64,000 bases of DNA from NCBI RefSeq assembly GCF_036884655.1, contig NC_088357.1, positions 10,269,501 to 10,333,500 of the forward strand, given 5' to 3'. Source of the DNA: Musa acuminata AAA Group (Eukaryota > Streptophyta > Magnoliopsida > Zingiberales > Musaceae). Shown piece after piece: positions 22,510 to 31,800 of this stretch (positions are counted from its first letter, which is position 1; every line of letters begins with the position of its first letter). Made by a program: the position numbers and the translations under genes. Below the pieces are notes generated by a model, which had not been told where the DNA came from, did no database searches, and was given only the letters and a program-made list of their open reading frames with translations.

Positions 22510-25500
22510 AATAAAAAAATATCGTCCGGTAGCGAACAGTCCGCATATCGGTTTACTGTCGGACCGGTACGTATCACCCGTACCAGACGGTATCATTTGA
22601 AACTGTATACCTTGGGTAATAGTACTATTGTTGAGAGACTGAGAAGATGCTCGACGAATTGGGTAAAGTTTAATGTACTTCTCAATGTGAAGGGCTAGTC
22701 GAGAAGCTTCCTCCATGGTGTCGAGGAAACTAAGGGAGACTTTCTGTTGGATGTTAAACCTCAACCTATAAACAAATCTTCAGACAGTGATGATTTGGTC
22801 ATCTTCTATTTCACACCCAAGTAAAAGTTATTCAAATTGAGCCAAATACTCAGCCACACTAGATTTTAACTATTTAAGGTTTAACAATTGTTCAATTAAT
22901 TGGTTTCGAAAGTAGGTAAATATGTTTTCTTAAGTTTTTATTTGATGACTTCCCATTGAGTGATGGGAGGCTTTCAACGATGCTTGAGACTAGGTTGCAC
23001 ATGTTGCTAATATTTCTTAGTGGACCCTACCAATTTCATTTTTGCAAATTGTATACGTTCAGTATCAATCATTCCGTATCACTTAAAGTAGTCTTCCATG
23101 CAATCTAACCAGTCAACAAACATATTTAGGTCAAACCTACCATCAAAGTCCGGCACATCCACTTTCACTCTTCTAACCATTTCTCCCATATTGTCAGCAA
23201 ACCGAACTCGTTGGCTCATGCTTGGGTTTATGGATTTCTAGTATGTTCTAGGAATTCATTGTTAAGGTCAAAGTCTTGGTCATCAAGAATTATTGAAGTA
23301 TGATCGTGAACAGGTGCCGTATAGGTGGACCTAGGATTTGTTCGAACTGGGGTTTGAGGAGTAGGTAAAATTCCTTGATTTGGAGCTATGGATTGTGAAG
23401 AATGGACATGTTGCCTAATCGATTCATCAACCTCCTCATTCATGGGTCGTTTTTCAAGATGTTGGAGAGCTCTTAAGACTTGGGTCATTTGGTCACATAA
23501 TTGGTTTAATATTGTGTCATAGTCTGTAAACATGGTCCTAAGGGTGTCTGCCTCACTCTGTTGGCTTAGGGATTCATCAGGATTGGTTTGGATTTCACCT
23601 CGCCGAGTCATGATTTTAATGCTATCGACAAATTATTTTTTTGTAATGAGGTTGTTAATTGATGCAATGGACAAGGTAGAAATGCAATGTTTCAAATGGT
23701 TCTCTTTTTTTTTTCTCACTTTTTGTTTTGATTTTTTTAAAACAACTTTCAGGGGTTTAAATTTTAGTGGTACTATTGTTGTATCTGAAGGGGAGAGAGA
23801 GGGTGATAAAATAGAAAAAAAGGAGAAAACAAGGGTAGAAGTGATGAAAACCACGATATAATGAAATGTACAATTTTTCTTTCCAACAAAAAAAATTAGT
23901 AAAATTTCAAAAATTTACCCGGCACTAAGAGTTATGTGGTCTATCAATTCTGTAGGGATAGTCACTTCAAAGTCCAACTCCACACGCAAGGGGTTGATGT
24001 TGGAGGTGCAAGGATCCTTAAGTATTGATTGAAGCTTTTGCTGTTAGTTGGAACCCAATGAGGTATAGGGTAGGTTTCTTGATGAGCTATGATACCAAAC
24101 TAATGTAGAACAAGGAACTAGAGAGATAAACAGGGGAAGATAAAGAAAGAGAAGTATGAGATAAGAGAGGAGAGTAAGAGAATAGAGAAGATGCAATTCT
24201 TTTCATTCAAATATGAAAATACTTGATCTATTGTCAAGCTCCATTATTTATAGGGGTTTAGGAGCCTTGGTACAATTAATGAAGATAATGATTCCCAATA
24301 GTAATCTGCTAGGGAATTAGTATGTCTTTTAGAAATTTAAAATGTGACTTCTAGGATATCTAAATAGTAAATGAGTGTACATAATGCAAAAGAAGTCCCT
24401 AAAAAGTTTCATCTTCATGCTGCTTCAGTCCCTCATTCCCCTGGCTCCTGTGACCTCTTAGCTATCCTCACTTTTGATAATCTTCAAAATTTTGAAGTCA
24501 ACAATATGTTTTTTGAAATTTGGAAAGATTTGTGTGAAATTATATCTTATTGGTTGGGTATAAGCCACCTCCCTAAAAAAAGTCAAAATAGGTTTAATGA
24601 ACCTAGGCATTTCTAAGGATATATTAAAAAAAAGGAGATCATTTTGTCCTGTTTATAGTATTAGCTTTAAAAAAACATTAAGAGTCCAACCCTTCTTCTT
24701 TTTACACTTCTCTTTTTTGTTTCTCTAAATTTCTTCTTGCCAGACTTCTTTTCTTCCATTGTTTTTCTATTCCCTTTTTCTCTCCTTTGGGTTCATTTGT
24801 ACCAAAAGTCTATTATTGTTATCTCTTCCTCTATAAGGTCGACCTCTCACAAATTTCTTAAACAATAAATTTTAGCTCAATAGAATAGCTTGCCTTATCT
24901 AAATGAAATTGGAATTAACATGGAATCAAATGGGACAAAATTGGTACACGCTCATTCTAGAGCTCAACCAAGTATAGAATAAGATTTGTTATCGAATCAA
25001 AAAACTTTCTTTCACAATAAACACCAAGACAAAATCGAGCATTTATAGTAGAGCCACAACAAAACCAATTTCTGCAGCAAGTCAGAGATGAGATATTAGA
25101 TAATTACAGTGACAATGGAGTTAAATAGTGACAGTACTACTGGCATTTTATTGGCAATGACAAAACAATAGGAATAAAAAAAAGGCTGTGGAACTTAGGA
25201 TTCCCATGTTGGTTGTGCAGATTGGCATGAGCCTGAATGTTGTTGTGATGTTGAGGTCTGCAGAAAGTCCTTTAGGTAGACATTGTATGAAAAATGAGTT
25301 AGCCAATTAGATTAAATAGTATGAACATTTATAGTGCTCCTGTTGGGTGCAAATTTTGAATTAATCCTACTAAAATAGGACCAAGCTACCATTTGTCCTT
25401 ATAGCCGGAATTAGACCAAATCAAGGTTACCATTAATCTTCAGTAATGATGTTACCTCCCTTGGACTGATTCCACCTTGGTAAACCAAGGGCATTTTTAT

Positions 25501-27338
25501 CTTCTTCTTAGTAAGAACAACTTATAAGTTGCTCATGTAAGAACAATATATATTTCCCAATGGTTTGATGTATCGAAGCATACTGCTCGATATGGGCGGT
25601 ACGTATTGGTCCGATAGATAATCGATATGGGTGGTACATTAGTACACCATAGTGTACTATGTGCCGGTATACTCGGTATAGCTCGGTACGTATTGTACCG
25701 ATAGCTGGTCGATATACCGGTACAGACCGGTAATGCAAACCATATATCTACCCATAGTTAGAGTTATCTTTTTCTAAATCTTTTCAAACTCAATGAAATA
25801 CAATAATATTGGCTTAAAGTGGGAACGAAAATTAAGTTCCAAATCTTCTTAAAACTGAGTGGATCAAGAAGATTGGAGTTGATGCTGTTAGGAAAATTAT
25901 GGAAACTCTTTTTATAAATGATTGTGGCTGCTCTCGTCTTTACAATAATGAAAAAAAATCTAACCATGGACAGCTCTCTGTTTAATTAGTTCAAATGTGA
26001 GGCTAAATGACTTTATTTTGAATTTGAATTCAAGTTGATCTCATTAAGACAGTGAACCACTTCTTCAATCTATCTAAAATTATATGTAGTAATGGCCTTA
26101 AATTATACTTACAAGCTGAGCAAGTCACAGGCTGATTTTTTGTTGGACTTTGAAGTTGGGACAAGATCATCTTCCAAATATTGTCAAGTCTGAGAGGATC
26201 GAAATTGACATTCGTCCTATTTGGGAAGTTATTGTGTCTCTTTCTGATAGCAGGTTGTGGATTTTGCCCTTTTTTATACTATAGGCTAAAAACTAAACAA
26301 ATGTTGTTTAATTCTGTACTAATTTGTATAGACCATTGATTCAAATGACATTAAAATATGGAAAACGAGAATGGTATTAGTATACGTAGCAAAACATCTA
26401 CAAAAGCTGGCTTGCTTTTATCTATTCTAGCAGCAAACAGGCTTTTCCCATCTTATTTATGATTATCACTAAATTTCATAAATTTCCAAGGTTCAGGTGA
26501 TTAGGTGTTCTTGCTTTCATGAGCATCCAAGAACCATATAAAGAGTTCTTAGACATGACTGATGTTGCAGTCCTTCTTTAAGACATTACTGCTCAACTTG
26601 GAACTTGCTAGGTTGGCCCATCATTTCACATGTGATTGTAAGTTCTGCTGCCTATGTTGACACTATATGATAGTCTTGGAAGATGATTGATTGACAACAT
26701 TTTGCCTTTTTTTGTTGTTAGAAAATTCATAAAGAAAGTCATTAGGAAGGATTTTTAGTGGAAAATCAACATCATTCCAGTACTTGATGACTCTTGCATA
26801 TACTATATTTTAGTGTCTTTCCTCGAAAATTAAAAAAGATATATTATAAAAAATCAGTCATTATATGACAAATATTAATCCAATAATTCACTAGATTTGG
26901 AGTATTTTTCCACACCTTGAAGAAGTTACTAGTATGATCGGTTCCTTTATCTCACTGAAGCACTTTCAGCTTCTTCAGTGGGAGAATCTTTTTTCTGGAA
27001 AACATAATCATGCATGGTTTCCTGCCTTGCCTCTTTCCAGTCTGTTCAAGAACAATTGCCTTGTATCGTTCTGCAGGAAATCGCGGAAGATGGCCCCCCC
27101 TTATCGAGTGATCTTGCACAATGACAACTACAACAAGCGCGAATATGTAGTCCAGGTGCTGATGAAGGTTATCCCAGGAATGACCCTTGATAATGCTGTC
27201 AATATCATGCAAGAGGCACACCACAATGGCCTGGCAGTGGTAATTATATGTTCTCAAGTAGATGCCGAGGAACACTGTATGCAGCTCAGGGGCAATGGTC
27301 TTCACAGTTCAATCGAGCCTGCAAGTGGTGGCTGCTGA
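15705..27338 (+). CDS. CLPS1: ATP-dependent Clp protease adaptor ClpS1, chloroplast, 158 aa
   Basis: Exons are 15705..15768, 17230..17380 and 27077..27338 (477 nt in frame). The product starts [20 protein letters not shown], a plausible transit peptide, followed by [20 protein letters not shown] and [19 protein letters not shown]. The conserved ClpS core then reads [40 protein letters not shown] and [20 protein letters not shown] at the C-terminus. ClpS proteins recognise N-degron substrates and hand them to the ClpC chaperone of the stromal Clp protease. The core keeps the HNDNYNK motif and looks intact. Intron 2 is about 9.7 kb because a Ty3/gypsy element and a MITE-like element sit in it. 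Intron 1 holds an 84-bp tandem duplication. Intron borders are all GT-AG. Confidence 0.95.
17014..17181. repeat. 84-bp tandem duplication in ClpS1 intron 1
   Basis: Two adjacent copies (17014-17097 and 17098-17181) both run from TCATAATAAATTTA to ATTACTATTTTGCCTGC, with a few differences in the A-rich part. A third, partial start (CATAACAAATTTAAAA) lies just before at about 16970. Confidence 0.9.
18416..18721 (-). pseudogene. Chromovirus integrase C-terminus / chromodomain
   Basis: The open frame starts [20 protein letters not shown] and contains [30 protein letters not shown] and LHDFATNLL. This matches the tail of chromoviral polyproteins (VYxVDLPxxxxISxVFNVEDL, then VExILDxxxV...YLVKWxxxPxxDxTWxxxxEL). 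The open stretch is only part of the original domain. Confidence 0.75.
18730..19640 (-). pseudogene. Integrase core remnant
   Basis: Frames interrupted by stops give [20 protein letters not shown], then [20 protein letters not shown] and LVVIN, followed by [17 protein letters not shown] text further on. This is the HHCC-to-DDE segment of a gypsy integrase. No continuous frame survives. Confidence 0.7.
19805..21440 (-). pseudogene. Reverse transcriptase and RNase H remnant
   Basis: RNase H text is clear: [52 protein letters not shown], then [19 protein letters not shown]. Upstream, 20941-21237 gives the start of RT ([51 protein letters not shown]). Between them the frame is broken and read only in pieces. 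Confidence 0.82.
21440..21960 (-). pseudogene. Protease and zinc-knuckle remnant
   Basis: [20 protein letters not shown] followed by RA and [13 protein letters not shown] matches the end of the gypsy aspartic protease. At 21905-21955 the text CHY, stop, [10 protein letters not shown] is a CCHC zinc knuckle in which the second cysteine codon is now a stop. Confidence 0.65.
22100..22611. mobile_element. MITE-like insertion, 512 bp, 11-bp target duplication
   Basis: An 11-bp direct repeat TTGGGTAATAG flanks the segment (22089-22099 and 22612-22622). The left end reads CAAGGATTGAAATATCGTAC and the right end, reversed, contains TTTCAAATGATACCG, a weak terminal inverted repeat. The ends are rich in CGGTAC/GGTATACCG words. 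The middle has two copies of a (G/C)TCTCTTCTCCC(C/T) ... GCGGGGCGA(C/T)GTCG block, each followed by TA repeats. The duplication length of 9-11 bp is typical of Mutator-like MITEs. Confidence 0.72.
22630..23611 (-). pseudogene. gag remnant of the chromovirus
   Basis: The first open frame (23611-23228) starts [20 protein letters not shown] and has a coiled-coil-like stretch [20 protein letters not shown]. After stops, the capsid part includes [20 protein letters not shown] and [13 protein letters not shown]-like element at 22100-22611 interrupts the region after this part. Confidence 0.7.
25559..25744. mobile_element. Second copy of the CGGTAC-rich MITE-like family
   Basis: About 186 bp inside ClpS1 intron 2. 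The left end starts ATGGTTTGATGTATCG and the right end is ...GTAATGCAAACCAT, giving a TGGTTTG/CAAACCA inverted terminus. The interior repeats CGGTA(C/T), CGATATACCGGTAC and TACGTATTG. Flanks ATATATTTCCC and ATATATCTACCC may be a decayed target duplication. Confidence 0.6.
26000..27076. other. ClpS1 intron 2, right part
   Basis: No transposon protein or RNA gene is recognised here. The 117- and 134-codon frames at 26934-27338 are the ClpS1 exon 3 frame extended into the intron and its antisense shadow. Confidence 0.5.
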
Positions 27339-27779
27339 AGCCAGTCCGACATATTATCTCTCAACTATTCTTGAATCCTTCTATTATGGTTGGTTGTAGT
27401 ACTCACACGGGGAGTACGAAACAATGATCAAGATGTAGAAGGAGATGATTCAGGCTGTATATAAAGATTTAATCACAAGGTCTTTATACTATCACCAGTT
27501 GAACATATCAATAATATAATTGGTGTCTCGTACCTATCAAAATATTTCGTGATTTTGTGTAGGGTTCCAAGAGATTGAGGTGATTAGTATTCTGCCATCT
27601 CCGCTCATCTTACTCCCCCCACAACTGCACACAAAAAAAGAAGTGTTTTTGACTTTTGTTCCTGATGATGATTGTTTGATGGACTCTAAATACATGCCAA
27701 AGTAGATTGCTGCTTATTGGCAACTAAGAATACTCTTAAGATTGAACTAATGTCGACAAAGAGGAAACAAAATCATGGT

Positions 27780-28430
27780 TAATTATAGATTATTTTTTAT
27801 GATTAGTTAACTTTAATTTTTTGATCTCTATACTAAAGTTATATTGAGTTATATTGAGATCATTATATTTATGAAAGTAAAATATTTAATTTTATTATTC
27901 TAATAATATTTTTAAAATTTTTAATTTTTATATTTTTTTTTAATTTTATAAAATTATTTTTTAATTTTATAAAATTATTTTTTAATTTTATAAAATTATT
28001 TTTAAATTTTGTATAAATATTTCACTTTTGTAAGTATAGGAATCCCAATATAATTTTTGAAAATATAGATCTCAAAATACTAAAGATAACTGACTACATA
28101 ACGTAATATATAATTAGTCCATAAAATCATCATAAAGCACTTATGATGAACACAAAATTTTATTAGATAATAAAACTATGAGTCGAATTATATATATTAT
28201 TATTTATTATATATTAATTTAATAAATTTGAGTTTTTGAATAAAATGGTGTGTTAATCGGATGAATTCGTAGATATTATTATTTATTATTTCTATGGTGG
28301 GTAGACGCCTCACTCTTAGTTTACTGAAATCGATAGTGACTCAAAATTTTCTTTGACTAAAAATAAATTATCATGTCCAGTCCAAATATTAGAGAACAGG
28401 GAGCGGAATCTCGTGGCCCCGCCACGCGTC
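27780..28430. other. Spacer between ClpS1 and the MADS gene
   Basis: AT-rich. At 27945-28010 a 22-bp unit TTTTTTAATTTTATAAAATT recurs three to four times. No gene is seen. Confidence 0.5.
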
Positions 28431-28618
28431 GGTGATCCATAGGGCAGGCGGTGTCAGAGCTACCCAAAACAACATTGGGTCGTTCTCTCCGCTGTACCAG
28501 ACGCTAAACGACACCGTCACAAAAGCTTGCAAAGGAATCTCACTCACTATCCTAGTATTCAAATCTCCAATCTCCTATCTTGAACGTGGGGAAGGGGAAG
28601 AGTGTGTGTGTGAAGAAG

Positions 28619-28621
<3 letters not shown>

Positions 28622-28650
<29 letters not shown>
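28622..28650 (+). repeat. (CT)n microsatellite in the MADS leader
   Basis: About 14 CT units lie some 210 bp upstream of the MADS start codon, a common position for pyrimidine tracts in plant 5' UTRs. Confidence 0.85.
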
Positions 28651-28651
<1 letters not shown>

Positions 28652-28862
28652 TTCTATTTCCATATTAGATATATAGATGATGGAGGAAGAAGGGCTGCCG
28701 CTGAAAGAGATTGCATCCTCACCAGGTAACAGAAAGATCATCGTCGTCATTGTCCCCCCTATTCTCTTTGATTCTTTCCCCCCTTCCATCTTGAGCTTAC
28801 CCTTGGCAGATCTGATCGAGGTACAGTTCCGGTGGGTAGAGGGAGACATAAACTGGTGGATA

Positions 28863-31800
28863 ATGGGGAGAGGAAAGATCGCGATTCGCAGGATCGACGA
28901 CACGACCAGCCGGCAGGTGACCTTCTCGAAGCGGAGGAACGGGCTGCTGAAGAAGGCCAAGGAGCTCGCCATACTTTGTGACGCCGAGGTCGGCCTGGTG
29001 GTCTTCTCCAGCACCGGTCGCCTCTATGAGTTCGCCAGCACCAGGTTCTGTTTCTCTATTTGTATCCCTTTCTTATCATCTTCTGATGGGTAGAAAGATC
29101 TTTCAAACCCATGCATGCAAATAGGAACGCTTGGCTGAGGCCTCGATCTATGAGACAATTCTAGGTGCTGTCACTGATTCATCATCCGATGACCCTAGGT
29201 ATTTCCCTTCTTCCAAGGTACAACCACAAAAGTTTTGTGCTTGGCGTTCCTCCGACTATCTTCTCTTAGAGTAACGTCTGTAAGCCGATACAAGGAGGAC
29301 GACGCATTTTGCTTTCTAAGACTAAGCTTTGTGGTGGAGGCTGTGCTTGCCTCGGACGATGGTTTAATACCTTGATTCGGATTGAGATCGCAAAAAAAGA
29401 CCACATATAGCACAAGTGGACGATATTTTCTGTGTCCCCCAACCTATCTGTAAAGTGACTGAAATATATAACATCTGTTTTCTTTGAGGTTTAGAGTACG
29501 GAAAATTTTGATTGTTCAAACCCCCTTTAAACTGGAAAAATGATCAATTGATCCCAGCATGTAACATTCTTACATTCAGAATTAGCCACCATTCTTCTTC
29601 ATTAGAACAATTTTATGTATCTCAGATTTTTCCAGTATACATGAAGTTTGAGGAAGTCTTGCTTGCCTAAAGCTGAAATTTAGAGTTGTAGATGGACAAG
29701 TCTACCTAAGCAAGTTGCTTTGGAATTTCTTCCACTGTTAGGCGCATTTGCTCGCTGAAAGCAGTGGATTCCATGATTGGAAGTTATATTTTTGGTGATC
29801 TATTTGTTCAACATCATAAGGATTAGCATATATTTAGATCATCAAATCTCGTTCATTGGAACTGCACATTTAATGCAATCTTCTTCTCGAAACCAAGATG
29901 GTTCATGAGCTACTTTTGATCCATTATAGCAGAAGCGTTATCGTCTCAGTATATTAGCTGAAAGTGTGACTCATTGATCAATCTAAGAGATTGACATTCC
30001 TTCATTTTATTGGTTCAGTGACTATCTTTTTTGGGAGGTAAACTCACTTTGTTTTGACTGTGTTGGACAAAGATGGAAGGATCTTATGAACGACCGTCTG
30101 GGCTTTTATTACCTCGTATCTTTATTTTACAGGAAGTCAAACATTATCAAGCATTAGATTATTGATTTAGTGAAAATAAAATCTAAATGTTTCAATTTTT
30201 TAAAATTTTGTATTATAATTTTTTTTTTCATTTTTTTGGTACTTCATTGATTAAATCTGCCTCTGTTGCCTAAGTGGACTTCAGAACAACAGTTACTGAA
30301 AATGTTTATTTTTCATGTTTGAATCAAGCTTACATTTTTTCTAAATATCAGCATGGAGTCTGTCATAGAACGATATAGCAAAGCAAAAGAGGAGCGACAG
30401 CTAGTCATGTCTGCCGCTTCTGAGGTTAAGGTATGTCGTATCTTGAGCTTTGGTTCATTTAGAACTACACTATTAATTTCACTTGTCGGTATCCAGTTGC
30501 AAATTACTCCAATTGACTAATTATGGTATACTCTTGAACAATTTAGTACTTTTTCTAAATATGATAAATTAAGTTTTGGATTGCTCAAATATGCTCTTCT
30601 TTAAGAAAATACGACATTTGGAAAATGTATGATTGGAGATTTTCTGTCAGTTAAGTTCAAAAGAAAAAAACTTTCTGCTTAAAAAAAAAGATAAAAAGCT
30701 AAATTTTTATTGGCAAACTAAAAATTGAAAAGTAGTATCATATTTATCCAAGTTGTAGCCATATTCGTTTGTATTTGGTTTTTCCTTTTTTTTTTTTTCT
30801 GAGGCACATCAACACCTTCATGAAATCAAATTTGATCAATAAGAAATCATGCATAACCAATCGAATTTGATCTTGAATTGGTGATGGTCGTAACCTCAAA
30901 AATCCCAGTCCGTATCAGTTAGAACTTGTCTAGAAAATGATTGTGTTGGATCTAGTGGACTAATTAGCCTAGATAATGAGCAACAAGTTAAGAATTGGTC
31001 AAACCTAGACATTACCGACTCGATTCAATTAGAGCTAAGACTCATCTGGTTTTGATGATTCAAAAACATATATGTACAGAGGGTTAAAGTACACGAGATA
31101 ATGAAGATGGTGATTAACAGGATAAAAGAAAGGGAAGGAATAATGTACTGTCTGATAGGAGAAAGGGAAGAAGCAGGTGATTAAGAACAAATATGGTAGG
31201 AATTACATAAGATAATGAAGATGTCGAGGGTTTGTAGGTTTTCTACAAGAAAGCAACCATGACAGTAATACTCCTTGGAGTGTCTCGATGATATAAAACG
31301 AGATTTCAAGATGTCATTCATCCTCAAGTTCTAAAACAAGGATTTAGAATTTCACTGAGATTTTGCAGTTGCAGAGTCAAAAACTTGACTCTACATGAGC
31401 TCGACAAGATGATCGAGGCGTTCTCATTGTTTTCCATCATTTTCATAAATTAAATCTTGCTATAGCTTTGTAATTTTCTTCTGAAAACATGCTCACTGGG
31501 CTTTACATTTTACCCCAAATTTGACATTCATTCTCTACAATCATTTGTGTATATGGCAATGTGACGACACAACCATAGTGCTAAGATACATATGACCATT
31601 TGGTCGGGATTGGAAGCATAATTCTGGGCTAAACCGTACCTTATCTTGATAATCATCCTGTAAGCTAGCATAGCATTTGACTATCAATGTGAAGGGCCCT
31701 ATAATTGAATCTCACCTTCAAGTAAATAAAATTACCTAAGGAAGGATTCAAAAAAATTTCTGCCAATACTTCAAATAACTTATCATTATTCAGATTATTT

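Larger units (their letters stand above)
18043..24404 (-). mobile_element. Degenerate Ty3/gypsy chromovirus in ClpS1 intron 2
   Basis: Minus-strand order is LTR, primer-binding site, gag, zinc knuckle, protease, reverse transcriptase, RNase H, integrase, chromodomain, LTR, as in Ty3/gypsy elements. The 5' LTR begins next to 24104. The reverse complement of 24083-24097 reads TTGGTATCATAGCTC, close to the usual initiator-Met primer site TGGTATCAGAGC. The 3' LTR lies at about 18043-18230 or to 18363, where a purine-rich CGAGGGAGAATGA tract precedes it. LTR copies share GAACAAGGAA(C/G)TAGAG and GGGAATTAGTATG(C/T)(T/C)TTTTAGAAAT. One LTR has lost an internal part. All coding regions carry stops. 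It is antisense to ClpS1. Confidence 0.85.

Noticed and set aside
21953..22577. ORFs of 197 and 102 codons with YIYIYI runs
   Set aside because: Translation of TA microsatellites inside a MITE-like insertion.
26934..27076. N-terminal extension of ClpS1 exon 3 ([12 protein letters not shown]...)
   Set aside because: This is intron sequence before the CTGCAG acceptor at 27076; joining exon 2 at 27077 restores the known ClpS1 sequence order.
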